DNA of 64,000 bases, taken from contig OZ255625.1 in assembly GCA_965276755.1 (NCBI GenBank), positions 3,708,455 to 3,772,454 of the forward strand. The letters are read 5' to 3'. The position numbers and the translations under genes are program-made. Under the pieces are notes generated by a model. That model was given only the letters and a program-made list of their open reading frames with translations, ran no database searches and was not told the DNA's origin. Below, in pieces: positions 37,418-45,141 of this stretch. Within the stretch, counting starts at the first letter, position 1. Every line of letters starts with the position of its first letter. This DNA comes from CAJCIS01 sp965276755. Its GTDB lineage: Bacteria > Pseudomonadota > Alphaproteobacteria > Acetobacterales > Acetobacteraceae.

Positions 37418-37983
37418 TCAAGTTAGGTGACGTTGGCGTTTGAAATGCTTTTGGGCTTTTCCGTGGATCTGTTCCCACGCTCTCTTCAGGGGCTTACTGC
37501 CCAAGGAGTCATTACAGAATGGCGGAGCATACTTTGCGATGAGCGCGTTTTGCGTAGAATGGAGGATATCTCTACGGGTGCCGGCATCTCGGCTAAAATC
37601 CAAAACTCTGCCGAATATCAAACCCGTGTGATAACGGCGCAAGTAATCAAACCAACCATCTCGCTCCCACGGCTTTGTCCCGCCTGCAAAATAGCCATTC
37701 GAGCCAAGACGCTTGTCGCATGCATCATTTATATATCGAGGGTATTCCAGAATTCTCTTTGCAATTGGCCTTTCCCCGGACTCGCCGATGCGAAGCACTA
37801 TCCCGCCGTCCGAGAAGCCGACAAACGCGTAGAGGGAAAATTCGCTGTTAGAACATCCGAGTCGCTGAGGTGACAACAGAATCGCCCGGAATCGTCCAGG
37901 CCGAAGGCACCCACTTCTACGAAACCGTCGGCCTCAAACTGGCATCGGAAATCTTGTGACAACGTGTCCGCAATCTCAGTCAT
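37418..37983 (-). pseudogene. GIY-YIG-like protein gene, frameshifted
   Basis: Two overlapping minus-strand frames make one protein. The first starts at ATG 37983 (MTEIADTLSQDF...VGAFGLDDSGRF). The second continues as FSLYAFVGFSDGGIVLRIGES to the stop at 37418. The switch lies near 37850. The LYAFV...LRIGES...KRILEYPRYI pattern recalls GIY-YIG nuclease-like proteins, and NALIAKYAPPFC resembles their C-terminal part. Both parts are intact, so the shift is recent or a sequencing error. The region is poorer in GC than its neighbours. Confidence 0.55.
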
Positions 37984-38200
37984 GATGTTGTTTGAACCCA
38001 CCGTCGCCTGCATTGCAGCCATTCTTGACCGGGCTTGGCGTGCCCATTCTTACCTTCACTCTGGCCGTCCAATCACCGACTTACGTCGGTCTCTGTTCGC
38101 TGCCTTACGTGCTACATGCGGCGTATCACCTTCGCGGCCGCCATCGACGAGAACCGATTTCCCACCCGTGTCGCCACCTCAGAACACGCTGCACCCAACT

Positions 38201-38249
38201 GACAAAAGTTCTTTGGTTCTTTCTTTCAAGAAAGAACACCTTCCTTCCC
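38201..38249. repeat. R1 half element, CTTTGG variant (moaA 3' end)
   Basis: ACAAAAGTTCTTTGGTTC followed by TTTCTTTCAAGAAAGAAC. Only one arm is present. The same one-armed variant is at 58872-58921. On the moaA strand it lies right after the stop and could act as a terminator. Confidence 0.75.
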
Positions 38250-38257
38250 TTTCCGAC

Positions 38258-39250
38258 CTAACCCCCCGTCAAACTCATAAACCGCCCCACGGCCGCCCTA
38301 GGCCGCCGATCGATCACAAAATCATGCCCCCGCGGCTTGCGCGCAATCGCTTCCCGTATCGCGCCCGCCAGCGCCGCATCATCCCCCCCACCCCGCAGCA
38401 CCGCGCGCAAATCCGCCGCGTCATCCTGGCCCAGGCACATGTACAAAACGCCCGTCACCGTCAGCCGCACACGATTACACCCCTCGCAGAAATTATGCGT
38501 CATCGGCGTAATGAACCCCAAGCGACGCCCGGTTTCGCGCACGGTGAAATACCGCGCCGGCCCGCCAGTCGCGTAATCGCTCTCCTCCAGCGTAAAGCGC
38601 TGTCGCAGCCGCGCGCGCACCATCGACAGCGGCAAATATTGGTCAGCGCGTAGCGCGTCAATCTCGCCCATCGGCATGGCCTCGATCAGCGTCATGTCGA
38701 AGCCCTGTTCACCGCACCAGGCGAGCATGTCGCCCAGCTCGTCCTCGTTCTCGCCACGCAGGGCCACGGTGTTGATCTTCACCGCCAGCCCCGCCTGCCG
38801 CGCCGCGCGCAACCCGGCAAACACCCGCTTGATCCGCCCCCAGCGGGTGATGCGGGCGAAGCGGTCCGCGTCCAGCGTATCGAGGCTGACATTGATGCGC
38901 CGCACCCCGGCGGCGAACAGCGCGGGCGCAAAGCGTTCGAGCTGCGTGCCATTGGTGGTCAGCGTCAGCTCGTCCAGGCCGCTTCCCAAACGCGTGCCCA
39001 GCCGCGCGATCAGCCCAAGCACGTCCCGCCGCACCAGCGGCTCGCCGCCGGTGATGCGCAGGCGCCGCACGCCCAAGGCGATGAACGCCCCGGCCAGGCG
39101 CTCCAGCTCCTCCAGCGAGAGGATCTGCGCGCGTGGCAGAAAGGTCATGTCCTCGGCCATGCAATAGACGCAGCGCAGGTCGCAGCGGTCGGTGACGCTG
39201 ACTCGCAGGTAGGTGATCGCGCGGCCGAAGGGGTCGATCAGGGGGCTCAT
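38258..39250 (-). CDS. moaA: GTP 3',8-cyclase
   Basis: Radical-SAM enzyme of the first Moco step, producing the substrate of MoaC. The N-terminal cluster motif is CDLRCVYC and the C-terminal cluster CEGCNRVRLT with a third Cys in YMCLGQ. RITGGEPLVRRD is the SAM-binding GGE block. The C-terminus usually ends in GG, and here it is FMSLTGG, as expected for activity. The start is ATG at 39250. moaC and moeA lie 35 kb away on the plus strand. Confidence 0.95.
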   Translation of the reverse strand: MSPLIDPFGRAITYLRVSVTDRCDLRCVYCMAEDMTFLPRAQILSLEELERLAGAFIALGVRRLRITGGEPLVRRDVLGLIARLGTRLGSGLDELTLTTNGTQLERFAPALFAAGVRRINVSLDTLDADRFARITRWGRIKRVFAGLRAARQAGLAVKINTVALRGENEDELGDMLAWCGEQGFDMTLIEAMPMGEIDALRADQYLPLSMVRARLRQRFTLEESDYATGGPARYFTVRETGRRLGFITPMTHNFCEGCNRVRLTVTGVLYMCLGQDDAADLRAVLRGGGDDAALAGAIREAIARKPRGHDFVIDRRPRAAVGRFMSLTGG

Positions 39251-39284
39251 GCAGCCCTTCAGGTCGCGGTTCGGGCGCGCCCGG

Positions 39285-39452
39285 TCAAGGGGTAGCCGGC
39301 TGCAGGTCCACCAGATCGGCGTTGATCAGCACCTTGCCCGCGTGTTCAAACGTTACGGTGACGCGCGAACCCAGCACGGATTGCACCTGGCCTAGGCCCC
39401 ACTCCGGGCAGGCGGGGTGGCGCACGAACTGGCCCGGCTCCAGGAAGGTCAT
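39285..39452 (-). CDS. DUF3553 protein (55 residues)
   Basis: A short minus-strand gene starting at ATG 39452 (MTFLEPGQFVRHPACPEWG) and ending at 39285. The sequence WGLGQVQSV, VTVTFEHAGK and a C-terminal DL repeat match DUF3553, a small SH3-like family common in alphaproteobacteria next to chpT. An ATG two codons upstream is an alternative start. Function is unknown. It is divergent from chpT. Confidence 0.8.
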   Translation of the reverse strand: MTFLEPGQFVRHPACPEWGLGQVQSVLGSRVTVTFEHAGKVLINADLVDLQPATP

Positions 39453-39536
39453 GGGCATCTGCTTAACACCGGCGCGCGATGATCGCGACGGTATGTTCGC
39501 GCGCTATGACAGCGACGACGCAATGGGAGAATGACC

Positions 39537-40127
39537 ATGCAGGCAACCCTGGCCGCGGCAGCCGATCTGGACTTTGCCGAGACGTTGACCTCGCGTCTGT
39601 GCCACGACATGGCCGGCCTGGTCGCCACCCTCTCCGGCACGCTGGAACTGGTGCTGGAGGATCAGGGTGCGGAGACCGAGGCTGCAACGCTCGCCACCGA
39701 TGCGGCGCGCGCGCTCGCGGTCCGCTTGCGCCTCTACCGCGCGGCGTGGGGCGGGGGCGATCTGGAGCAGGCCTCGCTCGCCGCGCTGGCCGAGGGGCTG
39801 CCGAACCGCGCCCGGCTGACGTTGGATCTCGCGCCTCTTGATGAAGCGCGTCGGCGCTGCGCGCTGGACGAGGAAGCGGCGCGCCTGGTGCTTTGCTTGT
39901 TGCTGGCGGCCTCGGCAGGCATGCCGATGGGCGGGCGCATTGCCGGCCGCCTGGCCCCTCCCGGCCTTGCCATTGCCATAGATGGCCGCAATGCAGCCTG
40001 GCCGGGTGCGCAGGCGGGCGGACCGGCTGCGGCGCTGGCCGCACCTATGGCGCGCATGTTGGCGTCTTCCATGGGGTGGGGGCTGAGCGTGGAGGGGAGT
40101 GAGATGATTGCGCGGCCGGACAAGTGA
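39537..40127 (+). CDS. chpT: Histidine phosphotransferase ChpT-like
   Basis: A 196-residue phosphotransfer protein. The phosphorylated His is in SRLCHDMAGLVATLSG, the hallmark of the ChpT family, followed by a degenerate Bergerat-like C-terminal domain. In Caulobacter ChpT relays phosphate from CckA to CtrA and CpdR. Here the gene is directly upstream of cheA, a linkage seen in related bacteria. A GGGAGA at 39525-39530 favours the ATG at 39537 over the one at 39531. Confidence 0.82.
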   Translation: MQATLAAAADLDFAETLTSRLCHDMAGLVATLSGTLELVLEDQGAETEAATLATDAARALAVRLRLYRAAWGGGDLEQASLAALAEGLPNRARLTLDLAPLDEARRRCALDEEAARLVLCLLLAASAGMPMGGRIAGRLAPPGLAIAIDGRNAAWPGAQAGGPAAALAAPMARMLASSMGWGLSVEGSEMIARPDK

Positions 40128-40234
40128 AGGAAGCAGTTCTTTTTTGAAAAAAAGAACCAAAAAACTTTGTCTATTGCGCCAAGTTGCAAAAGTTTTTTGG
40201 TCCTTTTTTTCAAAAAAGGACTGCTTCCTTCCTT
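40128..40234. repeat. R1 palindrome, full two-armed copy (chpT-cheA gap)
   Basis: Arms AAGAACCAAAAAACTTTGTC and GCAAAAGTTTTTTGGTCC around a spacer of about 15 nt. It begins at the chpT stop. Confidence 0.85.
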
Positions 40235-40271
40235 TACGAACTCTTCGCGCCGCCGCCCCATGCTGCCGCCC

Positions 40272-42755
40272 ATGGACGACCTGCTCGCCGAATTCCTCAC
40301 CGACACAAATGAAAGCCTCGCCGAACTAGACCTCGCTCTGATCAAGCTGGAGCGCACGCCCGACGACGAGCCGACGCTGAGCCTGATCTTCCGCCTGGTG
40401 CACACCATCAAGGGCACCTGCGGCTTCCTGGGCCTGCCCAGGCTGGAACAAATCGCCCACGCCGTCGAGAACGTGCTCGGCCGGGTGCGGGACCGCGAGC
40501 TTGCGGCCACGCCGGGCGTGGTCAGCGCCGTGCTGAGCGCGCTCGATTGCATCAGGGCCATTGTTGCCGGCGTTGCCGCCACCGGCGCAGAGCCCGCAGG
40601 AGACGATGGCCCGATGGTTGCCATGCTGGAACGCGCCGCCGGCGGCCATGCGGACGAGGCCGAACCGGCACCCGCGCAGGTGGACGCATCACCGGCCGAA
40701 CTGGCGCCGACCACGCAGACCATCCGCGTCAACGTCGATGTGCTGGAAGAGCTGATGACGCTGGCGGGCGAACTGGTGTTGACGCGCAATCAGTTGCTGC
40801 AAGTCGCGCGTGCGTCAGGCGCCAGCGCATACTCGGTGCCGCTGCAACGCCTGTCCCACATCACGGCAGATCTGCAGCAAGGCGTCATGAAGACGCGCAT
40901 GCAGCCGATCGGCTCGGCGTGGAACAAGCTGCCGCGCCTGGTGCGCGACCTGGCGCACGCAACGGGCAAGAAGATCACGCTGGAAATGCACGGCCAGGAC
41001 ACCGGGCTCGATCGCCAGGTGCTCGAGCTGATGCGCGACCCCTTGACGCACATGGTGCGCAACGCCGCCGATCACGGACTGGAAACGCCCGCTATGCGCC
41101 GCGCCGCCGGCAAGCCCGAGACGGGGCGCATCGTGCTGAATGCGTATCACAAAGGCGGGCACGTCATCATTGACATCGAGGATGACGGCTATGGCCTGAA
41201 CGTGGAGCGCATTCGCGCCAAGGTGCTGCAGAACGGGCTGGCGAGCGAGGCCGAAATTGCCGCCATGACGGACCAGCAGATCAGCACCTTCATCTTCCGC
41301 GCGGGCTTTTCAACTGCATCGGCGGTGACCTCGATTTCCGGGCGCGGCGTGGGCATGGATGTCGTGCGCAGCAATATCGAACGCATCGGCGGCAGCGTCG
41401 AACTCGCCAGCATCCCGGGCCAGGGCACGCGCTTTTCGATCAAGATCCCGCTGACGCTGGCAATTGTCCCGGCGTTGATCGTGCGCGTGTGCGGCCAGCG
41501 TTTTGCCGTGCCGCAGATCAACGTGCTCGAGCTCGTGCGCGTCGCCACGGGCCAGAGCCGGGGTGCGGACATGGCGATCGAGCACATCGGGCAGACGCCG
41601 GTGCTGCGCCTGCGCGACCAGCTCCTGTCAATCGTCTTCCTGGCCGATGCGCTGGCCCTGCGTGCGGACACGGCCGCCGCCACGGCCCGCCAGGCGATTG
41701 TGGTGGTTGCCGCCATCGGTTCGGGCATGCTGGGCATCGTTGTCGATGAGGTCATCGACACCGAGGAAATTGTAGTCAAGCCAGTCGCACCGATCCTGCG
41801 GCATGTGACGATGTTCTCGGGCAACACGATCCTGGGCGATGGCTCGGTGGTCATGATCCTCGATCCGAACGGTGTGGCGCGCAGCGCAGGCGTGGCCCCG
41901 CGCACGGCGCGGCCTGCCGAACCCGTATCGACTGCCGGCACCCCCACTTGCTCCTCGGACGGGGTTGCGCTGCTGCTGTTTCGCGCCGCCGGCGATCCAG
42001 CGCCGCGCGTGGTCCCGCTCAGCCTGGTAGCGCGGCTGGAGGCCATGCCGCGCGCCAGTATCTGGCGCAGCGCGAACGGCTTTCTGACGCACTATCGAGG
42101 CAGGCTGATGCCACTGGTGGCGATGGGAACCGGCGTTGAAAATAGAGCCACCCAGGCGGTGCTCGTGTTCAACGAGGGCGATCGTGCGATGGGACTGATG
42201 GTCGATGAGATCATCGATGTCGTGCATGGCCGGCTTGATATCGAGCTCGGCTCGGCACGCCCGGGCCTGCTGGGCACGGCAATCGTCGCCGGCCAGGCGG
42301 CTGAGGTTCTCGATACCGGCTACTGGCTGACGCAGGCGCGGCACGACTGGTTTGTCGGCGCGGGGCGGGCCGCCCAGCGCCGGAGCCTCCTGGTGGTCGG
42401 GGACAGCGACTTCTTCCGCAACATGCTGGTGCCCACGCTGTCAGCCCACGGCTACGAGGTGACCGCTTCGGGCAGCGCCACCCAGGCATTGCGCCTGCGC
42501 GAAGGTGGGCTGATGGTCGATGCGATCGTCTCCGACATCGACATGCCCGGCATGGACGGGTTGGCCTTTGCGCGCGAACTGCGCGCCGGGGGGCCATGGA
42601 TGCGCCTGCCGATCATCGCCCTGACTGGGCGGGACGCCGCGGTTGATGCCGCGCGCGGGCGCGATGCCGGCTTTACCGATTACTGCCGCAAGCATGAACG
42701 CGATGTGCTGATCGAAAGCCTGCGCCGCTGCCTGTCCGAGCAGGTTGGCCCGTGA
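40272..42755 (+). CDS. cheA: Chemotaxis histidine kinase CheA with C-terminal receiver domain
   Basis: An 827-residue hybrid. An Hpt domain carries the phosphoacceptor His at about residue 44 (RLVHTIKGTCGFLG). A dimerisation and HATPase region follows (NAADHGLETP, SGRGVGMDVVRSNIERIGG), then one clear and one divergent CheW-like module. A receiver domain occupies the last 115 residues (SDIDMPGMDGLAF with the Asp). ATG at 40272 gives MDDLLAEFLTDTNESLAEL, the usual start; ATG at 40260 is also possible. Overlaps cheW by 4 nt. Confidence 0.92.
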   Translation: MDDLLAEFLTDTNESLAELDLALIKLERTPDDEPTLSLIFRLVHTIKGTCGFLGLPRLEQIAHAVENVLGRVRDRELAATPGVVSAVLSALDCIRAIVAGVAATGAEPAGDDGPMVAMLERAAGGHADEAEPAPAQVDASPAELAPTTQTIRVNVDVLEELMTLAGELVLTRNQLLQVARASGASAYSVPLQRLSHITADLQQGVMKTRMQPIGSAWNKLPRLVRDLAHATGKKITLEMHGQDTGLDRQVLELMRDPLTHMVRNAADHGLETPAMRRAAGKPETGRIVLNAYHKGGHVIIDIEDDGYGLNVERIRAKVLQNGLASEAEIAAMTDQQISTFIFRAGFSTASAVTSISGRGVGMDVVRSNIERIGGSVELASIPGQGTRFSIKIPLTLAIVPALIVRVCGQRFAVPQINVLELVRVATGQSRGADMAIEHIGQTPVLRLRDQLLSIVFLADALALRADTAAATARQAIVVVAAIGSGMLGIVVDEVIDTEEIVVKPVAPILRHVTMFSGNTILGDGSVVMILDPNGVARSAGVAPRTARPAEPVSTAGTPTCSSDGVALLLFRAAGDPAPRVVPLSLVARLEAMPRASIWRSANGFLTHYRGRLMPLVAMGTGVENRATQAVLVFNEGDRAMGLMVDEIIDVVHGRLDIELGSARPGLLGTAIVAGQAAEVLDTGYWLTQARHDWFVGAGRAAQRRSLLVVGDSDFFRNMLVPTLSAHGYEVTASGSATQALRLREGGLMVDAIVSDIDMPGMDGLAFARELRAGGPWMRLPIIALTGRDAAVDAARGRDAGFTDYCRKHERDVLIESLRRCLSEQVGP

Positions 42756-43213
42756 GCGCTGAAGCCGCCGCCGCCGCCGAGGACGCGTTCCTGACGATGG
42801 TGGTGGCAGGCCAGCTCTGCGGCATGGCTGTGCTCGGCGTGCGCGACGTGCTCGCCCATCAGCCGATCGCGCGCATTCCGCTCGCCCCGCCGCAAGTGGC
42901 CGGCAACCTCAATCTGCGCGGCCGTATCGTCACGGTAATCGATCTGCGCCGCGTGCTCGGTCTGCCGCCGCGGGGGCACGATGCTTCGCAAATGTTGATC
43001 GTGACAGAGCAGGGCAGCGAACTCTATGCCCTGCAGGTCGATGCGGTGCGCGATGTGGTCAGCCTTGCGAGGCGCGATCGCCAACCCAACCCGCCGACCC
43101 TGCCCGCACTCTGGGCCGAACACAGCCTGGGCATCCATCGCATCGGCACGCAGCTTGTGGTCGTGCTTGATGCCACCAGGCTGCTCGCCTTGCCGCAACC
43201 GGCGGCGGCGTGA
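42752..43213 (+). CDS. cheW: Chemotaxis adaptor CheW
   Basis: A 153-residue CheW-like beta-barrel that links receptors to CheA. VAGNLNLRGRIVTVIDLRRVLGL is the family core, written here without gaps longer than needed. GTG at 42752 overlaps the cheA stop, and its own stop overlaps the cheY start, so the operon is tightly coupled. Confidence 0.9.
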   Translation: MSAEAAAAAEDAFLTMVVAGQLCGMAVLGVRDVLAHQPIARIPLAPPQVAGNLNLRGRIVTVIDLRRVLGLPPRGHDASQMLIVTEQGSELYALQVDAVRDVVSLARRDRQPNPPTLPALWAEHSLGIHRIGTQLVVVLDATRLLALPQPAAA

Positions 43214-43581
43214 TGGGCAAGAGCTGCCTCGTCGTCGATGACAGCCGCGTCGTGCGCCTGGTCGCGCGCCGCATCCTGCAGGCCCACGGTTTCACCGTGC
43301 GCGAAGCCGAACATGGTGCGGCCGCGCTGGCAGCATGCCGGCAGAGCCTGCCCGACGCCGTCTTGCTGGACTGGAACATGCCAGTGATGGACGGCATGAC
43401 CTTCCTGCGCCGCCTGCGCGCGACATACGGGCCGGAGCGCCCCATCGTCGTGTTCTGCACGACCAGGAGCGAGCTGAATTGCGTCCAGGCCGCCATCGAA
43501 GCGGGCGCGCAGGAATACATCATGAAGCCGTTCAATGAGGACATCGTCCTGGGCAAATTCGCTCAGGTCGGCCTGGCGTGA
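43213..43581 (+). CDS. cheY: Single-domain response regulator CheY
   Basis: A 122-residue receiver domain. The acidic pair is in LVVDDSR, the phosphorylated Asp in VLLDWNMPVMDGM, Thr in FCTTRSE and Lys in YIMKPFNED, so all key residues are present. ATG at 43213 overlaps the cheW stop (an adjacent GTG at 43210 is in frame). It is the likely output of the CheA above. Confidence 0.93.
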   Translation: MGKSCLVVDDSRVVRLVARRILQAHGFTVREAEHGAAALAACRQSLPDAVLLDWNMPVMDGMTFLRRLRATYGPERPIVVFCTTRSELNCVQAAIEAGAQEYIMKPFNEDIVLGKFAQVGLA

Positions 43582-44219
43582 TCGCGGCCCAGGCCGCCCA
43601 GGAAGCGGTGGCGCGCGTGCTCGTCTGCGATGACAGCGCGACCGTGCGGCGCATGATTTCGCGCATTCTGGAAGCCGATCCCGGCATCCGCGTGGTCGCC
43701 CGCACAGGCGACGGGCAGGCGGCGCTGGACGCTGTGGCGCGGCACGACATCGATGTGGTCGTGCTCGACATCGAAATGCCCATTATGGATGGGATGTCAG
43801 CTCCGCCCCTGCTGCTGGCCGCGCACCTGGATTGGCCGCTGACGGCGGGCGAAATCCTGCTGGCACCGGGGGACTTTCATCTGCTGGTGCGCCGCCACGG
43901 CGGCGATCTGCGTGCCCATCTGAGCCGGTCGCCACGCAAGAATTTCTGCCGCCCCTCGGTCGATCCCATGCTGCGCTCGGCCGCAGAGGCAGCCGAGGGA
44001 CGCGTCCTGGCCGTGATCCTGACCGGCATGGGATCGGGCGGCGTGGAGGGCACCCGCAGCCTCGTCGCACGCGGCGGTGCGGCCCTGGTGCAAGACGAAG
44101 CCACCAGCGTGGTGTGGGGCATGCCGGGCGCGGTGGCGCGCGCCGGGCTGGCGCACGCGGTTCTGCCCCTGAACGACATCTGCCCCCGCATCCTCAGCAT
44201 GGTGGCCGGCTTGCCATGA
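43578..44219 (+). CDS. cheB: CheB-like protein with internal deletion and no catalytic residues
   Basis: CheB methylesterases have about 350 residues; this one has 213. The receiver begins normally (VLVCDDSATVRRMI, phospho-Asp in VLDIEMPIMDGM). It then jumps at about residue 75 to the last third of the esterase (EILLAPGDFHLL, NFCRPSVDPMLRS, VVWGMPGAVARAG). The missing part contains the receiver Thr and Lys, the linker and the esterase Ser and His. The Asp of the third catalytic site is also changed (GMGSGG where GMGxDG is normal). The frame is intact. It cannot be a methylesterase. GTG start overlaps the cheY stop. Confidence 0.85.
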   Translation: MIAAQAAQEAVARVLVCDDSATVRRMISRILEADPGIRVVARTGDGQAALDAVARHDIDVVVLDIEMPIMDGMSAPPLLLAAHLDWPLTAGEILLAPGDFHLLVRRHGGDLRAHLSRSPRKNFCRPSVDPMLRSAAEAAEGRVLAVILTGMGSGGVEGTRSLVARGGAALVQDEATSVVWGMPGAVARAGLAHAVLPLNDICPRILSMVAGLP

Positions 44220-45097
44220 TGGATAGGGCCCTGATGGAAACGGGGGCGATGAAGGCCGGCTTTGCCGCCATTGCCACCATGCTGAAGGCGCGTTCAGGGC
44301 TGACGCTGGGGCCGGACAAGCTCTATTTGATGGAAAGCCGTCTGGTCAGCCTGATGCGACGCGAGAATGCGCGCGACCTCTCCGTGCTGGCCGCGCGCCT
44401 TCAGCCGGGATCGGCACTGGAACGCGAGGTCATCGAAGCCATGACCACGAACGAGACGCTGTTCTTTCGCGACACCAAACCCTTCGAAGCACTGCGCCTG
44501 CGCGTGCTGCCGCGCCTGCACGCCGCCCGGCCGCCCGGCACGGCCCTGCGCATCTGGTCGGCCGCGGCGGCGACGGGGCAGGAGGCCTATTCGATCGCCA
44601 TGGTGCTGGCCGAACTGGCACCGCTGCTGGGCGATCGCGGCGTTGAAATCATGGGCACCGACATTGCGCGCAATGCGCTGCGGCGCGCGCGGGAGGGGCG
44701 CTATTCCCAGTTCGAAATCCAGCGCGGCCTGCCGATGCGCATGCTGGCAAAATATGTCGTGCAGGAAGACCAGGCCTGGCGCATCAAGCCCGAATTGCGC
44801 GCGAGCGTGACATTTTGCGAATGGAACCTGCTGGCCGATTTGCGCACCCTCGGGCAGTTCGACATCGTGTTCTGCCGCAATGTACTCATCTATTTCGACA
44901 CGCCGACCAGGGCGCGCGTGCTGGAGGCCATTGCCGCCCAGATGCCGCCCGATGGCGTGCTGTTCCTGGGTGCGGCGGAGTCGATACATGGCGTCACCAA
45001 GTGCCTGGAGTCAGTCCAGGGTGAGCAAGGCGCCTACGCCCGTCCGCCCCTAAAATCGACGGCGGGTCCTGAGGGGGACCGGCTCGGTCCCCCCTAG
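44216..45097 (+). CDS. cheR: Chemotaxis receptor methyltransferase CheR
   Basis: A 293-residue SAM-dependent glutamate methyltransferase. TNETLFFRDTKPFEAL is the family start of the catalytic domain; the SAM-binding region is IWSAAAATGQEAYSIAM and the GTDIARNAL block. IVFCRNVLIYFD is also typical. ATG at 44216 overlaps the cheB stop. The last 14 or so residues (STAGPEGDRLGPP) are translated from an R2 palindrome and are not family-like. Confidence 0.92.
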   Translation: MMDRALMETGAMKAGFAAIATMLKARSGLTLGPDKLYLMESRLVSLMRRENARDLSVLAARLQPGSALEREVIEAMTTNETLFFRDTKPFEALRLRVLPRLHAARPPGTALRIWSAAAATGQEAYSIAMVLAELAPLLGDRGVEIMGTDIARNALRRAREGRYSQFEIQRGLPMRMLAKYVVQEDQAWRIKPELRASVTFCEWNLLADLRTLGQFDIVFCRNVLIYFDTPTRARVLEAIAAQMPPDGVLFLGAAESIHGVTKCLESVQGEQGAYARPPLKSTAGPEGDRLGPP

Positions 45098-45105
45098 CCT
45101 TACTT
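45056..45105. repeat. R2 palindrome, variant overlapping the cheR 3' end
   Basis: CGACGGCGGGTCCTGAGGGG followed by GACCGGCTCGGTCCCCCCTA. The stem GGGGGACCG-CGGTCCCCCC is clear. It supplies the end and stop of cheR. Confidence 0.75.
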
Positions 45106-45141
45106 GCTCCTTGTGGCGTTGGCACCTATCACCCCGGCGCC

